Shown: piece after piece, positions 15,899 through 23,851 of the stretch
Layout of the letters: each line of letters starts with the position of its first letter
How positions within the stretch are numbered: the stretch's first letter is position 1
Assembly: GCA_037128705.1 (NCBI GenBank)
Contig: JBAXVX010000022.1
Location: 1-64,000 of the forward strand
Source: CAIVAT01 sp037128705
GTDB taxonomy: Bacteria > Bacteroidota > Bacteroidia > Bacteroidales > FEN-979
Reading direction: 5' to 3'
Length of the DNA stretch: 64,000 nucleotides
The notes under the pieces: generated by a model
Database searches by the model: none
Told to the model about the DNA's origin: nothing
Seen by the model: the letters and a program-made list of their open reading frames with translations, nothing else
Program-made: the position numbers and the translations under genes

Positions 15899-17731
15899 TT
15901 AATTTATAAAAATCGCATTGAACTTACATTTCTCCATACAGGCGCCGCATTTAATGCACTTTTCCTGGTCAATCACATGTGCCTGCTTCCGTTCTCCGGC
16001 AATGGCATCGACAGGACAATTCCTGGCACACAGCGTACATCCAATACAGTTTTCAGCAATGATGATGTATTGCATCAATGACTTGCAACTTCCGGCCCGG
16101 CATTTTTTATCGCCTACATGTTCGAGGTATTCATGGTAAAAATTATCCATGGAGGAGAGAACCGGGTTAGGGGAGGTCTGTCCGAGCCCGCAAAGCGAAG
16201 TGTCTTTGATCACATGACTCAGATTGCGTAATTTATCGAGATCATCCATGACAGCATGACCCTGGGTTACCTTTTCAAGCATTTCATACAACCGCTTGTT
16301 CCCGATCCTGCATGGAGAGCATTTGCCGCAGGATTCTTCAACCGTAAATTCGAGGTAGAATTTAGCCATGGCAACCATGCAGTCATCCTCGTCCATTACG
16401 ATCATACCGCCTGATCCCATCATAGAACCGGCAGCAATGAGGTTGTCGTAATCAATGGGGGTGTCAAGGTCCTTCTCCGTAAGCATCCCCCCGGATGGTC
16501 CTCCGGTTTGAACGGCTTTGAATTTCCGGTCGTTTTTAATCCCGCCGCCGATCTCAAAGATGATCTCGCGGAGGGTAATACCCATGGGAACTTCGATAAG
16601 CCCGACATTGTTAATTTTGCCGGCGAGTGCGAAAACTTTTGTTCCTTTTGATTTTTCAGTACCGATGCTTGAATACCAGTCCGAACCCTTCAGGATTATG
16701 GCGGGAATGTTGGCATAGGTCTCAACATTGTTCACGTTGGTCGGCTTGCCAAGGAAACCTGATTCGGATGGGAACGGTGGCTTGACCGTCGGTTCGCCGC
16801 GCAATCCCTCCATCGAGTGGATCAGGGCCGTCTCCTCGCCGCAAACAAAAGCACCGGCACCATACCGGATTTCAATGTCGAAGTTGAAACCTGTCCCTAA
16901 AATATCCTGACCAAGCAATCCGCACTCCCTGGCCTGTTTCATGGCGATTTTCAATCGTTCTACCGCCAGCGGATATTCAGCGCGGATATAGATGACTCCT
17001 TTGTCAGCGCCTGTGCAATAACCATTGATGGCCATGGCTTCAAGCACGGTATGTGGGTCGCCTTCAAGAACCGAGCGGTCCATAAAGGCCCCCGGGTCGC
17101 CTTCATCGGCGTTGCAAACAACATATTTCTGGTCGGCCTTCACAGCACGTGTGATTTCCCATTTTAATCCGGTGGGGAATCCACCGCCACCCCGGCCCCG
17201 AAGTCCCGATTTCTTCATGATTTCAATGGTGGCTTCAGGTGTGAGTTCAGTAAGTACTTTACCCAGCGCCTGGTATCCATTCCTGGCGATATATTCTTCG
17301 ATATTTTCCGGGTTGATGACCCCACAATTCCGTAAAGCAATCCGGATCTGTTTTTTGTGAAGACCCGTGTTATTGGATTTACTTGGGTTTTCTTTTGAAT
17401 CAGTACCCTGGTATAAAAGCCGGTTTACCTTTTTCCCTTTGATAATATGTTCTTCGATTATTTCAGCACAATCCTCCGGTTTCACCTGGATGTAAAAAGT
17501 ATTGTCAGGCATCATTTTCACTAGGGGGCCCTTGTCACAAAATCCAAAACAGCCGGTTTTAATCACCTGAACCTCAGCATCCAGTCCCTTTATTTTTAGC
17601 AGATCCTGAAAATTCTTCAGGATATCTTCGCTATTTGAAGCATGACAACTGGTCCCGCCGCAAATAAGCATATGATATTTAATTTTTGCCATTTGATTAT
17701 TTCCGCTTTTATTTATTATCAATGGTTTCAT
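15899..17731 (-). CDS. hydB: Hydrogenase NADH-binding subunit HydB, module 2
   Basis: NuoF-like flavoprotein of 610 residues. Residues about 15-100 form a thioredoxin-fold [2Fe-2S] domain with all four ligands (CGGTSC and TGCFGFC). The core has GRGGGGFPTG (FMN), NADEGDPGAF, GAGAFVCGEETALI and ESCGKCSPC...CGLG. The C-terminus has CRAGSC and two [4Fe-4S] motifs (CIGCTLCARNCP, CIKCGACMEKCK). This is the full domain set linked to flavin-based electron bifurcation with ferredoxin and NADH. The first ATG is used; a second Met at residue 14 (17692) would give a start MAKIKYHMLICGG closer to typical family members. It overlaps the end of the HndB-like gene. Confidence 0.94.
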   Translation of the reverse strand: MKPLIINKSGNNQMAKIKYHMLICGGTSCHASNSEDILKNFQDLLKIKGLDAEVQVIKTGCFGFCDKGPLVKMMPDNTFYIQVKPEDCAEIIEEHIIKGKKVNRLLYQGTDSKENPSKSNNTGLHKKQIRIALRNCGVINPENIEEYIARNGYQALGKVLTELTPEATIEIMKKSGLRGRGGGGFPTGLKWEITRAVKADQKYVVCNADEGDPGAFMDRSVLEGDPHTVLEAMAINGYCTGADKGVIYIRAEYPLAVERLKIAMKQARECGLLGQDILGTGFNFDIEIRYGAGAFVCGEETALIHSMEGLRGEPTVKPPFPSESGFLGKPTNVNNVETYANIPAIILKGSDWYSSIGTEKSKGTKVFALAGKINNVGLIEVPMGITLREIIFEIGGGIKNDRKFKAVQTGGPSGGMLTEKDLDTPIDYDNLIAAGSMMGSGGMIVMDEDDCMVAMAKFYLEFTVEESCGKCSPCRIGNKRLYEMLEKVTQGHAVMDDLDKLRNLSHVIKDTSLCGLGQTSPNPVLSSMDNFYHEYLEHVGDKKCRAGSCKSLMQYIIIAENCIGCTLCARNCPVDAIAGERKQAHVIDQEKCIKCGACMEKCKFNAIFIN

Positions 17732-18107
17732 AATTTACCGGGATGATCCCATCAACCAGTTCGTTGTTCAGAACGTATTTGTCGATGATCCTGATCGCTT
17801 TCTTTACATCGACATATCCAAAGGTGATCGGTTCGTTCCCGGGTTTTGTGATCTCAATGGTGGGTTCCGCATAGCAATAGCCCATGCAGCCGGTCTGTAT
17901 AACCGATGCATTGATGTTGCGTTTGGCAAATTCCTCAGTGAATACCTCCATCACCTCTCTTGCTCCCGAGGCGATCCCACAGGTGGCCATGGCCACCTTA
18001 ACCAGGATCTGTGAACCGGAGCCTGCACTCTGATCTTGCAAATCTGCTTTGGCCTGAAGTGACTCCTGCATTTTCTTTAAATCGGCCAATGATTTAATTT
18101 TTTCCAT
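17709..18107 (-). CDS. Thioredoxin-like [2Fe-2S] protein, HndB type
   Basis: Small protein (132 residues from the ATG at 18107) like HndB of NADP/NAD-linked hydrogenases. It has VAMATCGIASGARE and TGCMGYC, giving three obvious cluster cysteines; the fourth position is not Cys, as in other HndB proteins. I chose 18107 because relatives begin MxxIKSLxDLKK; an ATG at 18200 would add 31 residues of poor character. It overlaps hydB2 and is the first gene of module 2, downstream of a perfect Rex operator. It probably adds a further electron entry or exit site to the complex. Confidence 0.85.
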   Translation of the reverse strand: MEKIKSLADLKKMQESLQAKADLQDQSAGSGSQILVKVAMATCGIASGAREVMEVFTEEFAKRNINASVIQTGCMGYCYAEPTIEITKPGNEPITFGYVDVKKAIRIIDKYVLNNELVDGIIPVNYETIDNK

Positions 18108-18197
18108 AATTTTATTTATTGTGTCAGGAGGTTGGTGATTTCCTGATTCAGGCAGTAATTTCTCCAATCGCCTCTCCCTGAAAAATATCTTTCCCTG

Positions 18198-18205
18198 CAA
18201 AATTA
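18198..18205 (-). promoter_or_regulatory. -7 promoter element of hydrogenase module 2
   Basis: Minus-strand TAATTTTG matches TAnnTTTG. It lies 28 bases from the Rex operator on its upstream side, so Rex bound there would cover the expected -33 region. It also argues against the upstream ATG at 18200 being the start. Confidence 0.5.
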
Positions 18206-18232
18206 ATAAATCTCATTGTTATATTATTAACC

Positions 18233-18250
18233 TTGTTAAAAAATTAACAA
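18233..18250. promoter_or_regulatory. Rex operator C (perfect consensus) before hydrogenase module 2
   Basis: TTGTTAA-AAAA-TTAACAA, an exact match to the established Rex consensus TTGTTAA-N4-TTAACAA. It lies 126 bases upstream of the HndB-like start and just upstream of the -7 element. The rex gene is at 1741-2382 in this window. Binding is inferred from sequence. Confidence 0.85.
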
Positions 18251-18313
18251 TTTAATTTAAAACTTATATAATTCTGGTACTGCTGACAGGAATAACCATA
18301 AACTGTCAGAAGA

Positions 18314-19012
18314 TTAATTTGACAGGATCAGCCTGAACCCGTTGCCGTGGATATTGGCAATCTCGACGGCAGGATCTGCTTTCAGGCATTTACGCAGGCG
18401 GGCAATGAATACATCCATGCTGCGTCCATTGAAGTAATTATCGGCTCCCCAGATTTTCTCCAGTGCATCTTTGCGCAAAAGGATCCCGTCTTTGGCAGAA
18501 CACAGCATTTTCAGCAGGTTTGCCTCCTTGGGTGAGAGTTGGGTCGTCAGTTTATCGTGCGACAGGGTTCGCAGGTTGTAATTGAATAAAAGTTTCCCGA
18601 CCATCATCTCGTTTACCTCAGGTTCGTTTTCATTACGCTGGAGATTTCGTTTCAGGATTGCATGCAGTTTAAACAGGAGGACCTCAGAGTCAAACGGTTT
18701 GGTAATATAATCATCGGCCCCCGTTCTGAATCCCTCCAGCATGTCCTCTTTCAAAGATTTAGCGGTTAGAAATATGAATGGAACATTGCTGTTTGATTTT
18801 TTAATTTCCTTTGCCAGGGTGAATCCATCCATTTCAGGCATCATCACATCCAGGATGCATATATCAAACAACTCGGTTTTAAAGGCAGACAATCCCTGTT
18901 TCCCATCGGCTTTTAAAACTACTTCAAAGTCATTTAACTCCAGATAGGACTTCATGATTGATCCAAAGTTCGGATCGTCCTCAACCAGCAATATCTTTAT
19001 TTTCTGATTCAT
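18314..19012 (-). CDS. OmpR/PhoB-family response regulator
   Basis: DNA-binding response regulator of 232 residues. The receiver (5-120) has VEDDPNF, phospho-acceptor Asp in CILDVMMPEMDG, Thr in FIFLTAKS and Lys in ITKPFD. The winged-helix output domain (135-230) has LSPKEANLLKMLC and RSMDVFIARLRKCL. It follows its kinase gene by 25 bases. It probably binds the four phased TTAAC repeats at 20970-21006, upstream of the same operon, because this family typically binds direct repeats about 11 bases apart. Confidence 0.93.
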   Translation of the reverse strand: MNQKIKILLVEDDPNFGSIMKSYLELNDFEVVLKADGKQGLSAFKTELFDICILDVMMPEMDGFTLAKEIKKSNSNVPFIFLTAKSLKEDMLEGFRTGADDYITKPFDSEVLLFKLHAILKRNLQRNENEPEVNEMMVGKLLFNYNLRTLSHDKLTTQLSPKEANLLKMLCSAKDGILLRKDALEKIWGADNYFNGRSMDVFIARLRKCLKADPAVEIANIHGNGFRLILSN

Positions 19013-19037
19013 AGCGGCCTCCTGTTCAAATATTCTG

Positions 19038-20930
19038 TTAACCTAGTTCCTCATCCTGCTCGTTCACACCGGGCAGGCTGATTTCAAACCTGCTCCCTTT
19101 TCCCAGTTCACTTTGAATGGAAATATCTCCATGGTGGGCAAGGACAATGGCTTTGACATAGCTGAGTCCCAGACCAAATCCTTTGATGTTATGGATGTTT
19201 CCCGAGGTCACCCTGAAAAACTTGTCAAACACCCTGCGTTGGGCATCGTGGCTCATGCCCATTCCCCGATCCTGCACTCCGAAGTAATATTTACCCGAAC
19301 GGTTGAATGAGAATACTTCAATTTCCGGTTTTATGATGGAATATTTATTCGCGTTATCCAACAGGTTGAGCAGAACGTTCCGAATATGATCCTCATCGAC
19401 TTCAGCCAGGGCATGTTCGGCATCGAGTCGGGTCGAAATCGCCCCTTCGCGTTTTTCTATCTGCAGACGGTAATGTGATACAACTTTTTCAATCAGGTCG
19501 TTCATGTCAACAATGTCGGGCCGAAGATTAAATTCACGGCTGTCGAGCAAAGCCATTTGCAATACCTGCTCCACACGTGTATTCATCCGGTTATTCTCTT
19601 CCTTGATGATCCTTGTAAAATTTTTGATGGTTTCCGGTTCTGAAATGACCCGGGGATTGGTTATGGAATCGGCTGCAATGGAGATGGTGGCAATGGGCGT
19701 TTTAAATTCATGGGTCATGTTGTTGATGAAGTCTGTCTTGATGTCCGATATTTTCTTTTGCCTGATCATGACGACAATACTGGCCCCTGATGAAAGGATG
19801 ATGATCAGGGTGAACAGGATTGACCCAACCAAAAGCAGGGACAGAGACTTCAGTACATGGGTTTTTTGTCCCTGGAAATGAACGAGAAGCAGGTCTGGTT
19901 TGTGAAACAGGTCATTCGGAAAGAGGGACACCCTGTGTTCTGTTTGTTCATAATCACTTGTAAACCCCGACGACCTGATCGGGATATGGTTGGTATCATT
20001 GGATGGGGAGAAAACAGCAAATTCGAACGGAAGGTTTATCCCTTTATCTGTAAATGACTTACTGAGCGTTGCCTGGAGGCTTTTTTTATTGATCCTTTGC
20101 TGAATTGGAGCAGGTTGGGTTTCAATCGAAATGGCCATCTGTTTTATAAAATCACGGATCTTCTTTGCTTTGTTGTCAAGCTTTTGGATATTGTCATCCC
20201 TGAATTGTTTTCTGTTCCTGTTAACCTGTTTGGGCATTCGCTGCGGCCTGATGGTATTGATTTGGGGTATCAGGTACCTGACCGTGGGGGATCCGTTGCT
20301 GCCAGGAGATTCTATAATTATCTGACCTTGCTGGACGTTTTCACCTTCGGGTTGCAGATCCATAGGTTGCCAACCCGGCTCAGATATGTTTGTCTCCATC
20401 AGGGAATCGATTCTTCCAATCTGATCATTCCATTCAAAATTGAATTCATCTGTATCGGGGGGAGTCATCTCCTGGAAAAACTGCTCCATTTTTACGGTTA
20501 CAGAATCAAAACCTTCCTGGACAGGAACCACGTTGTACTGATAGGAATAGTGAATTACTCCGGCCGGGGGAAGGTGGCGAAGGTAGGGAGGAGGGGGAGG
20601 GGGGCGCTGAGGGGCCCTCTTTGTAACCGGCATTTCATTCAGCGCCATCAGCGAATCAAGTCTCTCCTTAATGGCCTGTGTCGTATCCCTGGCAAATGCC
20701 TTTACAATCCGCATGATGCTGTCTCCTTCAAAATTCCTGCTGATAAAGTACATGTTTTCCCGGGTCTCAATTTTATTGACCACACTCCCCAGCGCATCAT
20801 TTACGCTGCGTTCAAACTGCGACTCTTTCACCTGGAAAGCATTCCTTATCCAGAAGAATTGTACGATGATAATCCCGAGCAGCGAGATGCAGATACTTAC
20901 GATGAGGATGTACAATGTCCTTTTGTTCAT
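19038..20930 (-). CDS. Membrane sensor histidine kinase
   Basis: Two-component kinase partner of the OmpR-type regulator. From the ATG at 20930 the protein starts MNKRTLYILIVSICISLLG, the first membrane segment. A periplasmic region of about 350 residues includes a proline-rich stretch (RPPPPPPYLRH). A second membrane segment lies near residue 385 (LLLVGSILFTLIIILSS). HisKA has His in FINNMTHEFKTPIATI, and the ATPase has NLLDNANKYS, VQDRGMGMS and GFGLGLSYV. An ATG at 20960 would add ten residues before the membrane segment. The signal is unknown; the divergent secreted protein at 21066 is a candidate partner or target. Confidence 0.9.
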   Translation of the reverse strand: MNKRTLYILIVSICISLLGIIIVQFFWIRNAFQVKESQFERSVNDALGSVVNKIETRENMYFISRNFEGDSIMRIVKAFARDTTQAIKERLDSLMALNEMPVTKRAPQRPPPPPPYLRHLPPAGVIHYSYQYNVVPVQEGFDSVTVKMEQFFQEMTPPDTDEFNFEWNDQIGRIDSLMETNISEPGWQPMDLQPEGENVQQGQIIIESPGSNGSPTVRYLIPQINTIRPQRMPKQVNRNRKQFRDDNIQKLDNKAKKIRDFIKQMAISIETQPAPIQQRINKKSLQATLSKSFTDKGINLPFEFAVFSPSNDTNHIPIRSSGFTSDYEQTEHRVSLFPNDLFHKPDLLLVHFQGQKTHVLKSLSLLLVGSILFTLIIILSSGASIVVMIRQKKISDIKTDFINNMTHEFKTPIATISIAADSITNPRVISEPETIKNFTRIIKEENNRMNTRVEQVLQMALLDSREFNLRPDIVDMNDLIEKVVSHYRLQIEKREGAISTRLDAEHALAEVDEDHIRNVLLNLLDNANKYSIIKPEIEVFSFNRSGKYYFGVQDRGMGMSHDAQRRVFDKFFRVTSGNIHNIKGFGLGLSYVKAIVLAHHGDISIQSELGKGSRFEISLPGVNEQDEELG

Positions 20931-20969
20931 GTTGCAAAAATAAGGAAAGGAAAAGGCCAATGATCAAGA

Positions 20970-21006
20970 TTAACTATTCATTAACCAACTTTAACGTTTT
21001 ATTAAC
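20970..21006. promoter_or_regulatory. Four helically phased TTAAC repeats (candidate response-regulator box)
   Basis: TTAAC occurs at 20970, 20981, 20991 and 21002, spacings 11, 10 and 11 bases, all on the same face of the helix. It lies between the kinase start and the divergent gene at 21066. OmpR/PhoB regulators bind such arrays; assignment to the regulator at 18314-19012 is inference. Confidence 0.6.
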
Positions 21007-21028
21007 ATTTTCAGCCACTTACTCATCA

Positions 21029-21036
21029 TAGATTTG
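21029..21036 (+). promoter_or_regulatory. -7 promoter element of secreted protein gene
   Basis: TAGATTTG matches TAnnTTTG, 30 bases before the ATG at 21066. The phased TTAAC repeats end 22 bases upstream, where an activator would be expected. Confidence 0.5.
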
Positions 21037-21065
21037 CATCCGACAACCTAACAACGGAGGAGACC

Positions 21066-21854
21066 ATGAAGATCAATTTATTCAAATTTAAAATTGCCTG
21101 TACATTCGGAGCAATTGCCATCCTTGCGATTTTCATCACGAGGCCCGTATATTCGCAGGAAACTGCTAAAAAAGAATCATCTGAAAAAATTGTACTAAAA
21201 ATTATCAGGGATGACAATGGTAAAACCACGGTGATTGACACAATCATGGAAATGCCTGATTCAACCATGATGGATTCTCTCCATAAAGAAATAGACAAGG
21301 TGATCGTTATCGGGAAGGGTGGAAAGCATGCCCGGATCAGGATGCACCCAATGCCGGAAGGATTCAATTATGACTTTGAGATGCCGTCGCTACCTGAGTG
21401 CCCGGCGCTTGAAGACCTGGATGAAATTGAGTGGGAAGGAATGGTTCCGGGGCAAAACATGGAGAATTGCTTTTGGCAGCAAAGATGTCCGGAACAGGAG
21501 CGGAGAGTCATACGATCGGGTGGTGACGGTGAGTCATTGAATGATGTTCTGGGAGATATCCCCATGGATCGGGTGGTAAGTTATTCGATCAAAGAACGTA
21601 AAGGCGGCAAGCGGATCATCATTGATCTGAAAGATGCCCCCATGTTTGAAAGGCATGAAAATGTCATTATCATACGGGACCCTGGCAGAGCATCCCGCAA
21701 CAGGAACCATTCAAGCCGCCAGGTCAGGGTGTATGTGAATGATGATCAAGATGTAAAACCGGATAAGTTAGTGGAATCACCTGAAAAGGCTTCAACTCCG
21801 AAGCCAGCAACCGTTTCGCCTGACAATAAAACAACCAAGAAACCCAAGATCTGA
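21066..21854 (+). CDS. Secreted protein of unknown function, divergent from two-component genes
   Basis: I do not recognise a family. The 262-residue protein has an N-terminal signal or anchor (residues about 10-30, ending near VYSQE), then a mostly charged region with no further membrane segment. A short acidic part (CPALEDLDEIEWEG) has two more cysteines nearby (NCFWQQRCPEQ). A region resembling a PDZ-like or interaction strand motif lies around VVSYSIKERKGGKRIIIDL, and the C-terminus is Lys/Pro/Thr-rich. The start is well supported by GGAGGAG six to twelve bases upstream, unusual for this group of bacteria. It is divergent from the kinase, shares the TTAAC repeats, and is followed by a terminator, so it may be the system's target or a periplasmic modulator. 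Confidence 0.75.
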   Translation: MKINLFKFKIACTFGAIAILAIFITRPVYSQETAKKESSEKIVLKIIRDDNGKTTVIDTIMEMPDSTMMDSLHKEIDKVIVIGKGGKHARIRMHPMPEGFNYDFEMPSLPECPALEDLDEIEWEGMVPGQNMENCFWQQRCPEQERRVIRSGGDGESLNDVLGDIPMDRVVSYSIKERKGGKRIIIDLKDAPMFERHENVIIIRDPGRASRNRNHSSRQVRVYVNDDQDVKPDKLVESPEKASTPKPATVSPDNKTTKKPKI

Positions 21855-21942
21855 ATTCCGTGGGATTAATTTACGCCCGCGAGAAGGACTAAAAATAAAT
21901 CATACCCGTTCTTTATACATACATTTGTTAGTAATGTGCGCT

Positions 21943-21975
21943 AAACTGCCGGCTGATTACCGGCAGTTTTTTTTT
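21943..21975 (+). terminator. Rho-independent terminator after secreted protein gene
   Basis: AAACTGCCGG and CCGGCAGTTT form a perfect 10-base stem with loop CTGATTA, followed by six further T. Confidence 0.88.
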
Positions 21976-21976
21976 G

Positions 21977-22010
21977 AAAAAAAAAAGGCCACCATCCGGG
22001 CAGCCTTTTG
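21977..22010 (-). terminator. Rho-independent terminator of hydrogenase module 3
   Basis: On the minus strand AAGGCTGCC pairs with GGTGGCCTT (two G-T pairs) around loop CGGAT, followed by a run of T. It lies back to back with the plus-strand terminator and 15 bases after hydA3. Confidence 0.82.
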
Positions 22011-22024
22011 AGGGTAGTTGTGTA

Positions 22025-23818
22025 TTAGTATCTCTTTCGAGGCGTGTAGTGCGTGTGTAGTAATTCATGGGACTTATGACCCAGTGGTTGTTCGAGGAAT
22101 TCTTTGTAGATTTCAGCAATTTCCGGGTTTTCATGAGATTTACGGATCGGCATTCCCATATCTTCTTCGTAAATAGCTAATTTACGTTTTGTTCTGATCT
22201 CTTTATTGGTAGGGATCGGCTGTCCGCCACCACCCAGGCAACCGCCCGGGCAGGCCATCACTTCGATGAAGTGATAGTTGGCTTTACCATCCCTTACATT
22301 TTGCATCAATTCTTTCGCATGGGCTAATCCATTTGCAACTGCGCATTTCAATTCGACACCTTCCAGGAAACTCCATTCAGGTTTTACATGGTCAATTTTA
22401 ATGGATGCTTCACGAACTTCGTCTTCTGTTCCACGCACCGCAACGATATTCAATCCATCGAAAGGAACCGGGCGCCCGGTCACGATTTCATAAGCAGTAC
22501 GGAGTGCAGCTTCCATCACGCCGCCGGTCGATCCGAAGATGACGGCCGCACCGGTGGATGTTCCCATGAAGCTGTCAAATTTTTCTTCGGGAAGGGCTTC
22601 GAAGTCCAAACCAGCCTGTTTGATCATGATTCCAAGTTCGCGGGTTGTCAGCACATAATCAACATCCTTGTAGCCGCTTGACCTCATTTCAGGGCGGTTG
22701 GCTTCGAACTTCTTGGCAGTGCAGGGCATGATGGAAACCGAAACAATGTTTTTGGGATCAATCTTCCGTTTCTGGGCATAAAATGTTTTTGCCAGCGCCC
22801 CGAACATCTGTTGCGGAGATTTACAGGTTGAAAGATTGGGGAGATATTCAGGAAAAGTATGTTCAATAAATTTAATCCATCCCGGTGAACAGGAGGTAGC
22901 CATTGGCAGCGAAACGGTTGGATCTTTGTCAACCAGCGCTCTCTTCAAACGCGTGAGAAGTTCATGACCCTCTTCAATAATGGTAAGGTCGGCAGTGAAA
23001 TCCGTATCCAGCACCGAGTTGAAGCCCAGGCGCCTGAGGGCAGCCACCATTTTACCTGTAACGATTTTTCCTGTAGCCATGCCAAGCGATTCACCGAGTG
23101 CAACACGGACTGCGGGGGCTGTTTGAACAACCACATGCTTGGTGGGATCATAAATAGCATCCCATACCTGGTCGATGTAGTTTTTCTCAATCAGAGCTCC
23201 TGTCGGGCAACGGTTAACACATTGACCGCAATTGGTGCATACCACCTCAAACAATGAATGTTCAAAAAAGGTGGAGATTTTCATTTTATTGCCTTTATAA
23301 GCCACACCCAATGCGCTTACACTCTGAAGTTCCTCGCAGGTGCGAACGCAACGCTGGCAACGGATACAGCGACTGTCATCTTTAACGATGGCTGTATTGA
23401 ACATGTCGATGGTGTACTTTTTATCGGGGACCAGGTCGAGAAAGAGGTGGTCGCCGGTTAGCATTTGTGAAGCGAGCCCCTGGAGTTCGCAATTGCCGTT
23501 CTTATAACACTTGGTGCAATCGGCATTGTGCTCGGAGAGCAGCAGTTCAACAATATGCTTGCGGGCCATACGGACCTTCATGCTGTTGGTGTGGATCACC
23601 ATGCCTTCAGAAGCAGGTGTTGCACAGGCGGCAGGAAGGTTCCTGACTTTTTCCTGCTCAACAACGCAAACGCGGCAATTGCCTGCAACACAGAGGTCCT
23701 CGTGATAGCAAAGCGTGGGAATGTGAATATTCAGGTTGCGGGCTGCTTCAAGGATGGTGGTGCCTTCATCAACGGTAACACTGATACCATCTATCGTGAG
23801 ATTTATTTTTTTAGCCAT
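22025..23818 (-). CDS. hydA: [FeFe]-hydrogenase catalytic subunit HydA, module 3 (Cys-to-Ser in H-cluster motif)
   Basis: HydA of 597 residues with an intact wire: [2Fe-2S] (Cys37, 48, 51, 65), HNADC...C...C, CIRCQRCVRTC and CTNCGQCVNRCP. Loop 2 (IMPCTAKK, Cys366, Lys369) and loop 3 (EVMACPGGCLGGGG, Cys523, Cys527) are canonical, as are the proton-path residues IEEGHE. Loop 1 reads TSCSPGW instead of TSCCPGW. The relay Cys310 is kept, but the residue that normally binds the [4Fe-4S]H cluster is Ser311. An additional Cys332 (STCKSPQQ) is present. The DNA codons TCC TGT TCA CCG confirm the reading. It is the last gene of module 3, followed by a terminator. Confidence 0.93.
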   Translation of the reverse strand: MAKKINLTIDGISVTVDEGTTILEAARNLNIHIPTLCYHEDLCVAGNCRVCVVEQEKVRNLPAACATPASEGMVIHTNSMKVRMARKHIVELLLSEHNADCTKCYKNGNCELQGLASQMLTGDHLFLDLVPDKKYTIDMFNTAIVKDDSRCIRCQRCVRTCEELQSVSALGVAYKGNKMKISTFFEHSLFEVVCTNCGQCVNRCPTGALIEKNYIDQVWDAIYDPTKHVVVQTAPAVRVALGESLGMATGKIVTGKMVAALRRLGFNSVLDTDFTADLTIIEEGHELLTRLKRALVDKDPTVSLPMATSCSPGWIKFIEHTFPEYLPNLSTCKSPQQMFGALAKTFYAQKRKIDPKNIVSVSIMPCTAKKFEANRPEMRSSGYKDVDYVLTTRELGIMIKQAGLDFEALPEEKFDSFMGTSTGAAVIFGSTGGVMEAALRTAYEIVTGRPVPFDGLNIVAVRGTEDEVREASIKIDHVKPEWSFLEGVELKCAVANGLAHAKELMQNVRDGKANYHFIEVMACPGGCLGGGGQPIPTNKEIRTKRKLAIYEEDMGMPIRKSHENPEIAEIYKEFLEQPLGHKSHELLHTHYTPRKRY

Positions 23819-23851
23819 AACTCGTTGTTCTGTTTTCTTGTTAATACTGAA

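Noticed and set aside
20097..20963. Plus-strand open frame of 288 codons opposite the membrane kinase
   Set aside because: A shadow of the kinase gene in another frame with no domain features.
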